Shown in pieces: positions 50,912-60,055 of a DNA stretch of 64,000 bases. Numbering within the stretch: the stretch's first letter is position 1; each line of letters opens with the position of its first letter. The DNA is taken from positions 102,561-166,560 of the forward strand of contig CAWJIH010000005.1 in the NCBI GenBank assembly GCA_963842975.1. The letters run 5' to 3'. The notes under the pieces are model-generated. The model was not told the DNA's origin, ran no database searches, and saw only the letters and a program-made list of their open reading frames with translations. The position numbers and the translations under genes were made by a program. The DNA comes from JACJWR01 sp963842975 (lineage in GTDB: Bacteria > Actinomycetota > Actinomycetes > S36-B12 > UBA10799).

Positions 50912-53782
50912 ATGGCCGATGAGTCGCGCGGCGCCACCAAGACCGCAGGAAAGCGCGGAAACAAAGTGAGCGTCAAGAACACCGGACTCACCGTGAACCG
51001 GCTTTTCACCAAGCCCGGCGTCCACCCCTACGACGAGGTCGAATGGGAGCACCGCGATGTGGTGCAGAACAACTGGAAGACCGGCGACGTGGTGTTCGAG
51101 CAGCGCGACGTGGAGTTCCCCACCTTCTGGTCGGCCAACGCCTCCACCATCGTCACCACCAAGTACTTCCGGGGGGCCCAGGGAACGAGCGAGCGCGAGA
51201 CCTCGTTGCGCCAACTCATCGACCGCGTCGTTCTCACCTATGCCAAAGCAGGACGCGACAACGGCTACTTCGCCACCGATGACGACGCCCAGGTGTTCGA
51301 GCATGAACTCACCTGGATGCTGTTGCACCAAGTGTTCTCGTTCAACTCGCCAGTCTGGTTCAACGTCGGCACCTCCTCACCACAGCAGGTGAGCGCCTGT
51401 TTCATCCTCAGCGTCGACGACACTATGGACTCGATCCTCAACTGGTACCGCGAAGAGGGTCTCATCTTCAAGGGTGGGTCCGGCGCCGGGCTGAACATCT
51501 CGCGGATCCGCTCGTCCAAGGAGTTGCTCCGCTCCTCCGGCGGTACCGCCAGTGGGCCGGTGTCGTTCATGCGTGGAGCTGACGCCTCGGCTGGCACTAT
51601 CAAATCCGGTGGCGCCACTCGCCGAGCCGCCAAGATGGTCGTACTCGATGTCGATCACCCGGACATCGAAGAGTTCATCGAGACGAAGTCCAAGGAAGAA
51701 GAGAAGATCCGCGTCCTGCGCGACGCCGGTTTCGACATGGACCTCGGCGGCAAGGACATCGCCAGCGTTCAGTACCAGAACGCAAATAACTCGGTTCGGG
51801 TCTCGGACGAGTTCATGCAGGCGGTGGAGAACAACGCCGAATTCGGTCTGCGCGGGCGGATCTCCGGCGAGGTCATCGAAACCATTGACGCCCGGAAACT
51901 GTTCGACAAGATGTGCAAGGCGGCATGGGAGTGCGCCGACCCAGGCATCCAGTACGACGACACCATCAACGACTGGCACACCAACCCCGAGACCGGTCGG
52001 ATCACAGCATCGAACCCATGCTCCGAGTACATGTCACTCGACAACTCGTCCTGCAACCTGGCTTCACTCAACCTGCTCAAGTTCCTGCGGGAGGACAACA
52101 CCTTCGACGCTGAGACGTTCGCCAAGGCCGTTGAACTGATCATCACGGCGATGGACATCTCGATCACATTTGCGGACTTCCCGACCGAAGCGATTGGCGA
52201 CACCACCCGCGACTACCGGCAACTGGGGATCGGCTACGCCAACCTCGGTGCGCTGCTGATGGCGTCGGGTTTGGCGTATGACTCCGAGGGTGGTCGGGCG
52301 CTGGCGGCCGCGATCACCTCGCTGATGACCGGCACCGCCTACAAGCGCTCCGCCGAACTCGCTGGCATCGTCGGCCCCTACGCCGGTTATGCGCGCAACG
52401 CCGAGGCCCACAGTCGGGTCATGCGTAAGCACGCTGCGGCCACCGACGCGGTTCGACCCGCCACCAGCCTTGACCGCGACGTGCTGCACTTGGCCAGCAA
52501 GATGTGGGCTGAGGGCAACAAGGTCGGTGAGCAGAACGGCTGGCGCAACGCTCAGGCGTCCGTGCTCGCACCGACCGGCACGATCGGCTTCATGATGGAC
52601 TGCGACACCACCGGAATTGAGCCTGACTTCTCGCTGGTCAAGTTCAAGAAACTGGTGGGCGGCGGGTCCATGCAAATCGTCAACCAGACGATTCCGCGGG
52701 CGCTGCGCAAGCTTGGCTATGCAGAAGAAACCGTCGAAGCGATCGTGGAGTTCATCGGTGAGCACGGACACGTGATCGGCGCACCGGGATTGAAGAGCGA
52801 CCACTACTCCGTGTTCGACACAGCCATGGGGGAGCGTGCGATCTCGCCGATGGGTCACGTGCGGATGATGGCGGCGGTGCAGCCGTTCCTCTCCGGTGCC
52901 ATCTCCAAGACGGTGAACATGCCAGAGTCGGCCACCATCGAAGAGGTTGAGGAGATCTACTTCCAGGGGTGGAAGTCCGGGCTCAAGGCGCTGGCGATCT
53001 ACCGCGACAACTGCAAGGTTGGGCAGCCGCTCAGCGATGGCAAGGCCAAGAAGGCCGAGCAGGTCGCGGAGGTCGAGCATGTGGTGGTCGACCACCGTCC
53101 GGTGCGCAAGCGGTTGCCGAAGAAGCGGCCGAGCCAGACGGTGTCGTTCACCGTTGGTGGGGCCGAGGGATACCTCACTGCTGGTTCCTACCCGGATGAC
53201 GGTCTCGGCGAGGTGTTCCTCAAACTCGGTAAGCAGGGTTCGACCCTGGCCGGTGTGATGGATGCCTTCTCCATCGCCATTTCGATCGCCTTGCAGTACG
53301 GCGTGCCGTTGGAGGCATTCACCTCCAAGTTCGTCAACATGCGATTCGAACCGGCTGGTCTCACCGACGACCCGGACGTCCGCATGGCGCAGTCGATCAT
53401 GGACTACATCTTCCGCCGCCTCGCGCTGGATTACCTGCCCTACGAGACCCGTTCGGCACTCGGCATCTTCACCGCCGAAGAGCGGGCCGCGACCGTGGCT
53501 GGTTACGACTCCGGGCCGGCTCCGGTGGCGTCCTCGGCCGACGTTGAGGAAGACGACCTCGAGGGGCTCGCACAGTCGGCCCCGATCGATGGTCGGGCTT
53601 CGCATGCATCAACCGGCGCCAAGCCGGTGGACGTGACAGTGCACTCCTCGGCGGAACTGCTCGAGGAAATCACCGGCAAAGCCTCCGATGCACCGCTGTG
53701 CATGACCTGCGGAATCAAGATGCGTCCAGCTGGCTCGTGCTACGTCTGCGAGGGCTGCGGCAGCACCAGCGGCTGCAGCTGA
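50912..53782 (+). CDS. nrdJ: adenosylcobalamin-dependent (class II) ribonucleotide reductase
   Basis: Reduces ribonucleotides to deoxyribonucleotides without needing an oxygen-generated tyrosyl radical. It has 956 residues, the large monomer-type NrdJ. Finger-loop and substrate residues are in NPCSEYMSLDNSSCNLASLN (about 369-388), and the central TGTIGFMMDCDTTGIEPDFS is near 552-571. The C-terminal zinc-binding tail has CMTCG and CYVCEGCG, which recharges the active-site disulfide. The ATG at 50912 follows AAGGAGAGTGACC; an alternative GTG lies two codons earlier. No cobalamin riboswitch was recognised in the short leader. Confidence 0.97.
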   Translation: MADESRGATKTAGKRGNKVSVKNTGLTVNRLFTKPGVHPYDEVEWEHRDVVQNNWKTGDVVFEQRDVEFPTFWSANASTIVTTKYFRGAQGTSERETSLRQLIDRVVLTYAKAGRDNGYFATDDDAQVFEHELTWMLLHQVFSFNSPVWFNVGTSSPQQVSACFILSVDDTMDSILNWYREEGLIFKGGSGAGLNISRIRSSKELLRSSGGTASGPVSFMRGADASAGTIKSGGATRRAAKMVVLDVDHPDIEEFIETKSKEEEKIRVLRDAGFDMDLGGKDIASVQYQNANNSVRVSDEFMQAVENNAEFGLRGRISGEVIETIDARKLFDKMCKAAWECADPGIQYDDTINDWHTNPETGRITASNPCSEYMSLDNSSCNLASLNLLKFLREDNTFDAETFAKAVELIITAMDISITFADFPTEAIGDTTRDYRQLGIGYANLGALLMASGLAYDSEGGRALAAAITSLMTGTAYKRSAELAGIVGPYAGYARNAEAHSRVMRKHAAATDAVRPATSLDRDVLHLASKMWAEGNKVGEQNGWRNAQASVLAPTGTIGFMMDCDTTGIEPDFSLVKFKKLVGGGSMQIVNQTIPRALRKLGYAEETVEAIVEFIGEHGHVIGAPGLKSDHYSVFDTAMGERAISPMGHVRMMAAVQPFLSGAISKTVNMPESATIEEVEEIYFQGWKSGLKALAIYRDNCKVGQPLSDGKAKKAEQVAEVEHVVVDHRPVRKRLPKKRPSQTVSFTVGGAEGYLTAGSYPDDGLGEVFLKLGKQGSTLAGVMDAFSIAISIALQYGVPLEAFTSKFVNMRFEPAGLTDDPDVRMAQSIMDYIFRRLALDYLPYETRSALGIFTAEERAATVAGYDSGPAPVASSADVEEDDLEGLAQSAPIDGRASHASTGAKPVDVTVHSSAELLEEITGKASDAPLCMTCGIKMRPAGSCYVCEGCGSTSGCS

Positions 53783-53800
53783 TCCTAATACGGAAGTAAA

Positions 53801-53818
53801 TCACTGTCTCCCCAGTGA
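53801..53818 (+). terminator. intrinsic terminator after nrdJ
   Basis: TCACTG (53801-53806) pairs with CAGTGA (53813-53818) around a six-base loop, followed by CCGTTTT. It lies 19 bp after the nrdJ stop and closes the nrdR-nrdJ unit. It is short but correctly placed. Confidence 0.6.
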
Positions 53819-53865
53819 CCGTTTTGTCGGAGCCTCGGTTTAGTCTTTAGCCCAGGCATTCCGGT

Positions 53866-53904
53866 AGTCCTCCGGTGTCTCCCGTTGCGGGACACCGGAG
53901 GACT
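53866..53904. repeat. 14-bp perfect inverted repeat at the left edge of the island
   Basis: AGTCCTCCGGTGTC (53866-53879) is perfectly complementary to GACACCGGAGGACT (53891-53904) with an 11-base loop. It ends 20 bp before the first recombinase gene. It is not followed by a T-run. It could be a recombinase core or arm site at the element boundary, or a hairpin that shields the recombinase message from read-through. No second copy was found near the right part of the window. Confidence 0.7.
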
Positions 53905-53924
53905 TGTTTGGGGAGGAGGCGGTC

Positions 53925-55292
53925 ATGGGGGCCGTGAGGGTGGTGAAGGCGCAGGAGTTCTCGCCGGAAGCTGTCCGAGAGGTGCTGGGTGTGGAGCCGT
54001 TGGACATCGCAGCGGTCGAGGCGCCTTCGCTGCTCGTCGACGGGGAGTACCACACGGCAGCGTGCCGATGGCTTGTGCGTAAGCATGCGTTGCGGCCCGT
54101 GGAGTCCACCGTCGTTGCCCACGCTACCCGGCTGGGTTGGTGGATCAAGTGGCTGCGGACCGATCGCCACCTCGTCGGGCAGGACTGGATGTCCAGCGAT
54201 GTGTTTCTGGCACGTGAAGAGGACTTGCTCGCGTACTACCGGCTGCGGCAGTACTCAACAGATCAGCAGGTGTCCTCGGCCACGTGGCGTGCTCAACTGT
54301 CCACCATCAAGCAGTTTCATCAGTGGTTAGCCAAGACCTATTGGGTGCCGCCTCCGTTCACCACCAAGACGTTCACCTTGCCCAACGGGGCCAACGTGAC
54401 CGGGGTCGACGGTATGCGACCTCGGCGCCGCCCCAGTAGCGCCGGTACACCACTGACGCCTGGCTTCGCCGAACTGCTCATCCAGGGGGCGTTACGCATC
54501 GACGCCGATGGGCGCCAACACGATGTGCGCACCGCGGAACGTGACGGGGCATTTGTCAGCCTCGGGCTTGGCACCGGGATGCGCCTCTCAACCCTGGCGG
54601 GATTGACTCACTATGAAGTGCCGCGACCAGAGCGAGGGTCCGTGTTCACCGCGGTCACGGTCCCGGATTTCATCACCAAGGGTGACGCTGGGGGCGAAGC
54701 GATCGGGTTCAGCCACCGGCTGCGACCCGCACATCACTACATCGACGGTGATCGGGCTGAACTAAGCGCGCGCGCCGCCGCCCACCGGCCGGGGGATCCT
54801 CTGGACATCGTCACCGCCGATGAACACACATGGACCAGCGAGGTCGAGGGAAAGACCATCGTGAGGCGATGGGCTGAGACGGATGCGCGCACACGCCGGC
54901 GCCTAGTCGACGTCGACGGGCGGTCCCCGCTGCTATGGCTTGACCCCAGGGGAGGGACGCCTATCGGCTACGACACGTGCGAGCGCATCACGTCCCGAGC
55001 AGCGGCATGGACTCAGCAGCATGTCCATGACGCTTTCCCCGCGCGCATCCACACCCACGACCTGCGCCACACCTACGCCACGCACCTGACCGTGTGCATC
55101 TTCAAGCGTGCCTTGCAGGACGCCGTGGGTGCCGACGCCGCCTCAGCGTACGCCCCAACGCGCCTCGCTGATGCGGTGGAAATGGCCAAGATGAGCCTTG
55201 GGCACGCCTCAGATCAGTCCACCGAGCTCTATACCCGGCACGCGCACAAGATGCTCGACATTCCCTTGGACGACTTTCTGGGGAGGTTCTGA
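53925..55292 (+). CDS. tyrosine recombinase, first of a trio (TnpA-like)
   Basis: A 455-residue site-specific recombinase with an intact catalytic set. Box I Arg is in GTGMRLSTLAGL (about 216-227), box II is HTHDLRHTYATHL (about 375-387), and LGHASDQSTELYTRH (about 425-439) carries the box III His and the nucleophilic Tyr. The N-terminal SAM-like DNA-binding domain spans about 40-150. The ATG at 53925 has GGGGAGGAGG just upstream. Its stop overlaps the next start as TGATG. Intact motifs suggest that this is the active strand-exchange enzyme of the element. Confidence 0.88.
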   Translation: MGAVRVVKAQEFSPEAVREVLGVEPLDIAAVEAPSLLVDGEYHTAACRWLVRKHALRPVESTVVAHATRLGWWIKWLRTDRHLVGQDWMSSDVFLAREEDLLAYYRLRQYSTDQQVSSATWRAQLSTIKQFHQWLAKTYWVPPPFTTKTFTLPNGANVTGVDGMRPRRRPSSAGTPLTPGFAELLIQGALRIDADGRQHDVRTAERDGAFVSLGLGTGMRLSTLAGLTHYEVPRPERGSVFTAVTVPDFITKGDAGGEAIGFSHRLRPAHHYIDGDRAELSARAAAHRPGDPLDIVTADEHTWTSEVEGKTIVRRWAETDARTRRRLVDVDGRSPLLWLDPRGGTPIGYDTCERITSRAAAWTQQHVHDAFPARIHTHDLRHTYATHLTVCIFKRALQDAVGADAASAYAPTRLADAVEMAKMSLGHASDQSTELYTRHAHKMLDIPLDDFLGRF

Positions 55293-57067
55293 TGGCCCAC
55301 CCGACACGAGGTCACATAAGCCACACGTACGACATCACCGAAGTCCTCGGCGTCGACGCCGACACGTTGACCATCCGCTACCGTGATGCCGCCCATGCCA
55401 CGCCACAGTCGGTGACGCTCAACGTTGTGCAACGCAACACGGTGGCAAGGCAGATGCTGGAAGCGATGGCGCAAAGCCTACGTGTGCACGGCGACGGGGA
55501 TTGGGAGTCTGCTTACGCACTGGCGGGCAGGATGGCCACGTGCGCGAAAGTGTGTGACGACCTCACCGCCAGAGGGGTTCACGACATTGCCGACCCAGCA
55601 GTTGACCTGCCCTTGCTGCGCGCCGTCATCGAGCCTTACACCGACTCTACGAAGCGGACGTTGAACAAACTGCTGGCTCGAATTTTGCGGGCCAACAACG
55701 CCGAGGGTGCCCCGCTGGCGCGCGCCCTGACCAACACCACGTACATGGTCAAGGAGAGCACCACCGAGCCTTACTCCGATGAACAGGCCGACGAAATAGA
55801 GGCCAAAGCGAGGGCGTGCTTTATCGACGCTGTCAAGGCGCAGCGCGAGTTGCTCACCGAGTTGGGCGTGGACACCTCAGGCCGGGCATGGTTGGCCGTA
55901 CCTGCCGAAGACATCGTCGCGCAAGCCAGACGTCAGTACGCGCATCTGGCTGGCACCCGCCCGCCAGGTGGCAACGCGGCCCGAGCAGAGCTCATCGCCT
56001 GGTGCCTGCTCAACCCGGCTGCGTTCGCTCGCACGCGGAGCCGAGCCCGCAAGGCTCCGCGACCTTCGATCGACGCGATCGGCTCCGCCCTGTACCCCGG
56101 CGTCAGTGTGCTCGTCTCCGGATTGGTACTCCAATGCCTCGCAGAGGAGATCGGGCTTAACCTGTCGACGCTTCTGCGCACCGAACCCGACGACCTGGTC
56201 ATCACCGGTGAGACAAACGCGTCGCTACGGGTGCTGAAAGCCCGTAACCGCAGCGATGAGAACGTCGCCGTGCGCACCGAGTCCATGTTCAGCGCTGGGG
56301 GCCTCGTGCAGACGCTGACCGGATTGACGCGCTTCAGCAGGCTGCACCGCCGAACCGCCTTGCCCGAGGGTTCCGAGGTTGCCGACCGCGTCTACGTCGA
56401 GCACGTCGAACCGCCGGCCGACAGTCAAGTGCTGCCGAGCAGCCGCCTGCAGCAGGGCTGGCGGCTGCTCGCCGCCACCGCCGCCGACCCGCATCCAAGC
56501 CTGCGGTTCCGGGCACTTCGAGCCAAGGCACTCGAGCGGGCGGTGCGCAAAGACCCCAACGCAGATGTCCACGGTCACAGCCAGCAGACCAGGCAGCACT
56601 ACTTGGAGAACGTATTCCCGCAGAGCACGCTTGCCGACCTGGCCACAGCCGCACAAGACACACTCGTCGATAGTGCATCCAGTGCCTTCGCATCCCACAC
56701 AACTGGGATCGCCGCGAACCAGCGAGACTTCCTCGACGTCGGTGTTGGAGTGTGCGCCAACGCAGGCGCCGACCCCGACGATCGCACCAAGCCCTGCTCG
56801 TTGGGAATCACCGCTTGTTTCACCTGTCCCAACGGGTACCGCACTGCAGAGTCAGTGCCAGGACTGCTCGCTGCCAAACGTTACGCCGAGATCATCCGAG
56901 ACAACGACCCCGACGAATGGGGTAACGGTGAGGCAGCCACCTTGCACTACTACGCCACTCGCTGCCTGGAGGAATACCCACTCACGGTGGTGGCTACAGC
57001 CGAGGCCACCGACCTGACGCCGTTGATAGTCACGATCAACGGCCTGTACACGGAGTTGCGCCGATGA
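55292..57067 (+). CDS. divergent tyrosine recombinase-like protein, second of a trio
   Basis: A 591-residue protein with weak recombinase features. GHSQQTRQHYLENV (about 428-441) resembles the LGHS-T-Y segment with His and Tyr, preceded by SLRFRALRAKAL (about 402) in the place of the HxxR box. No clear box I arginine was identified. A cysteine cluster follows (C-A-N...KPCSLGITACFTCP, about 486-512) that could bind zinc. It overlaps the first recombinase gene by one base and the third by four, so the three are one translational unit, as in Tn554-type and recombinase-in-trio elements. Its activity cannot be judged. Confidence 0.65.
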   Translation: MAHPTRGHISHTYDITEVLGVDADTLTIRYRDAAHATPQSVTLNVVQRNTVARQMLEAMAQSLRVHGDGDWESAYALAGRMATCAKVCDDLTARGVHDIADPAVDLPLLRAVIEPYTDSTKRTLNKLLARILRANNAEGAPLARALTNTTYMVKESTTEPYSDEQADEIEAKARACFIDAVKAQRELLTELGVDTSGRAWLAVPAEDIVAQARRQYAHLAGTRPPGGNAARAELIAWCLLNPAAFARTRSRARKAPRPSIDAIGSALYPGVSVLVSGLVLQCLAEEIGLNLSTLLRTEPDDLVITGETNASLRVLKARNRSDENVAVRTESMFSAGGLVQTLTGLTRFSRLHRRTALPEGSEVADRVYVEHVEPPADSQVLPSSRLQQGWRLLAATAADPHPSLRFRALRAKALERAVRKDPNADVHGHSQQTRQHYLENVFPQSTLADLATAAQDTLVDSASSAFASHTTGIAANQRDFLDVGVGVCANAGADPDDRTKPCSLGITACFTCPNGYRTAESVPGLLAAKRYAEIIRDNDPDEWGNGEAATLHYYATRCLEEYPLTVVATAEATDLTPLIVTINGLYTELRR

Positions 57068-59290
57068 ACCCGCCAGCCGATCTAACCCGACTGAACCGAG
57101 TGCCTTCGACTACGCAGGCCACCAACGTCGCAGCCGCCACCGACGTGCGCAGCCTGATACGCGGCGGTGACGACATCACCGAGCCGGTGATGTTCGCCCA
57201 CGACACGTGGAACCTGGCAGGTCATCGCACCTGGAAACAGAAGGATGGAGCAGCCACCCTTATCAAGTTCGCGGCTGTGCCGGCGCTGTGGCGTGACGCG
57301 GTCAAGGAGTGGGCGTTGCTGTTACTGGATCCGCTGCTGGCGACGAGTTTCGCCCCGGATGACCCCATTGCAGCGGCCTGGCCAGAAACCCAGGAACCGG
57401 CGCTGCCGGTGACGGTGCAAGGTAACGTCAAACAACTTGCCGCGGGCCTGCGGGTCCTCGACGTGCACGGACTGTATGAGCCCGACGACGACGGCTGGGC
57501 GCGTATCGCCCTACTGATGCGCCAACCCGCAGACCGGGCTGAGAAGCGGGCCGGCATCCAACTTGCCGCCGGCACGTTGCGCGGCCGCGCCCAGCAACTG
57601 ATCTCATTGTGGTCAGCGAGGTCCATCCTCCACATGCCGACGCTGCTGGGTGCCGAACCCTTCGGCGGAATACCTAGCACGCAATTGTTTGGTTCAGGTC
57701 ACCGTCCCAGACGCAACCTGCGCCGACCACATGAAGACGTGGGTCGGTGTCTGGGCTTCACCGCGTGGTTTTTCGACCACGTCGCCGACGATGTCATCGC
57801 GCATTCTCGATGGTGGGCCGAGAACAGAACCACACCGGCTGATGCTCCTGCCACCAGGCAGGAAGGGTACGACGCGATGGTGGAACTCCTGCACGACATC
57901 GTCGACGACAGCGAGGCCCTACCAGGATCAGTCAACGCGTCCGGCAACTTAACCCTTGCCCACGTGCCGCTGGCACGACTGTTGGGCTGCGATGACGCCG
58001 ACGAAGCCTACTTCTGGGGCCGCTTCGCCATGCGCCGTTTCGATCCGGGGCTGCTCGACGCGCACGCCGGCAGCCCCTGTCCGCTGCCCATCTCCGAGAT
58101 CGCGACGCGTCGACGGGCAGGGATCCGCAACCTGGGCACCCCGGCTCCTGGAGACCAAGAGCGAGCTGCACTTCTGGCAAAGCGCTTTGGTCTATTACGC
58201 CATGTTCTACCTGGCGGCCACCTGCGGCTTGCGCGACATGGACCTCACCACCCTGCCTCGGGACTGCCTAGCTTCCACCACAGAAACCCGACCCGACGGT
58301 GTGCAGGTCACCCGCTACACCCTCCGCGGCTATTTGAGTAAAGGCCGCCGCGCCCCGCGTGGAACACAGTGGCCCGTGAACGCACGCATCGCACGGGTTG
58401 TGGCCGCCGTGCAGGAACTCCACAGGATCCTTGCCGTGGAGCCCAGCCGCCACGACCAGACCGGGGAGTGGTTGCTGTTTGACGCCCAACTGGTCACCGC
58501 CTCAAAGCGCGCATCCCGCAACACGATGCACCTTGACCTTTCCTATATGGACTGGCTTATCCAGGGTGCACAGCGTCTCGCTGACAGGGCAGTGATCGCC
58601 GACAACCTCGAAGACGTTGTCGGGTTGACGAGTTCGCAGATCCGCATCACCGCGATCCAGGCGTACGCGTCGCGGCCGCTGGGAAATGCGCTGGCTGCAC
58701 AGTTCGGCAAGTGGAACCACAGCGCGGTCGCCTTGGGCTACCACGGTGACGTGTACAAGGTGGTGGCGCTGGCCGACCCTGAGTCGGCAACCGACTACAC
58801 CCATGAGGACATCGGTCGTACGCTGCACCGGGCCGCCAGCGACGATGTGCGAGGTGCGGGGCAAAAACGCCTGAGCCGAGTTGTCGAGGGCGAGTTGGGT
58901 GATGCCGCCAACCCCGGTCCGCTGAGCACATCGCGGCTAAAGGCGATGGGACGCCGCAACCCAAACATAGCGGTGGGGCCGTTCACTATCTGCGTGTTCA
59001 ATGCCGAAGGGGCTTTGTGTGGTGGCGCCGGGGCCGCGGATTTTCGACTGTGTCGGCCTTTCGAATGCCGCAACTCGGCCATGACACGGGCACAGCGTGC
59101 CCGATTCGAACTGAGGCGACGTGTCGAGGCCAACATGGGCCCAGCCCTGCTGCGCAGCTCAGCGAAACTGGCCGCCGCGGCACCGGACATCATTGACGAG
59201 TTCGCAGACCTAACCGATCATGACCTGTCGCGCATCATTGCCGAAGATTTAGACGATTACCTCGCTGACGCACTAGGACTGGGGAACTGA
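57064..59290 (+). pseudogene. third tyrosine recombinase-like gene, split by one +1 frameshift
   Basis: Two overlapping frames form one ~741-residue protein. The first frame runs from the ATG at 57064 and stays sensible until LGTPAP near 58140. The second resumes as LLETKSELHFWQSALVYYAM from about 58142 and ends at 59290. Skipping one base near 58135-58150 restores continuity. The rejoined protein has box I Arg in TCGLRDMDLTTLP (about 386), an IRITAIQAYASR segment where box II should be, and NHSAVALGYHGDVYKV with His and Tyr near 550-566. A Cys-rich tail follows (C-V-F..LCGG..LCRPFEC). The shift could be assembly error, recoding or inactivation. Confidence 0.7.
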
Positions 59291-59291
59291 C

Positions 59292-59798
59292 ATGGCCGGG
59301 GAACTCAAGACCCAAATCGACCAGGCGGCAGCGCAAGTGACAGACGACTCTGAACAGGCATGGCAATCGTTGCCGGTGCTGCAACGTCTGCTGCTGGCTG
59401 CCGCAGTCAATGCCGCGACTGGGCGGCCGTTGTCGGTACTGGGTGTGTGCGAAACCGCTGGCGTGTCGCGCGGATCGGCGTACAACCATCACAAGGAGTC
59501 GATGGCACAAATTCTGGCGATGATGCCGGCACTCGTCGATCTGATGGTTGCCGAGCACACGGACGTCCCTTCAGCGAGCGAGTTGGCAGAGCAGGTTCAG
59601 CAGCGAGACGCGCGGATCGCCGAACTGCGTCGGGAGAATCAACAGCTGAAGCGCGACCGGGATGAGGTGTCCGCCTACGCACGGGCCTTGCACGCGCAGG
59701 TGAAGGAAGAGTTCGACATCGTCGCTTCTGAGAAGGCCCGCAAAGTACGCCGGCTGCGGCCGCTGGCAGACCTCCCCGACGGAGAGAACGAAGCCTGA
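59292..59798 (+). CDS. small coiled-coil protein of the recombinase module (DUF6262/TnpC-like)
   Basis: A 168-residue protein starting at the ATG at 59292, directly after the third recombinase. The N-terminal half resembles a TetR-like helix-turn-helix (LSVLGVCETAGVSRGSAYNHH, about 48-67 core). The C-terminal half is a coiled coil rich in Glu, Arg and Gln (about 95-135, RIAELRRENQQLKRDRDEV). Small proteins of this kind accompany Tn554-type recombinases (TnpC) and are annotated as DUF6262 in Actinobacteria. The family assignment is from pattern and context, not alignment. Confidence 0.65.
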   Translation: MAGELKTQIDQAAAQVTDDSEQAWQSLPVLQRLLLAAAVNAATGRPLSVLGVCETAGVSRGSAYNHHKESMAQILAMMPALVDLMVAEHTDVPSASELAEQVQQRDARIAELRRENQQLKRDRDEVSAYARALHAQVKEEFDIVASEKARKVRRLRPLADLPDGENEA

Positions 59799-59870
59799 CA
59801 GCGCGCGAGGACCCTAGTTGCCGCAATCCCAGTATGGAGAACTGTGAACACTGTGACGCACACAAGCGAC

Positions 59871-59889
59871 GTGACCCGCGCGGGGTCAC
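59871..59889. terminator. hairpin between the recombinase module and hsdM
   Basis: GTGACCC (59871-59877) pairs with GGGTCAC (59883-59889) around a five-base GCGCG loop. No T-run follows. It may end the recombinase transcript. The 257-bp gap (59799-60055) also holds a direct repeat CTACTGGCACG, near 59930 and 59955, and the adjacent CTGCAAACTGCAAACT. Confidence 0.4.
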
Positions 59890-60055
59890 CCGAGAACACT
59901 CAGCACCGCAATAGGCTGCAAACTGCAAACTACTGGCACGGCAAGACGCGGCGGGCTACTGGCACGCGATGGCATGAGGAGGGGACGACGATGACATACC
60001 GGCGACACGCTAGGGCCACTCCGCTCCTCCCCGGAAATCTTGGAGGAATGCTCTG

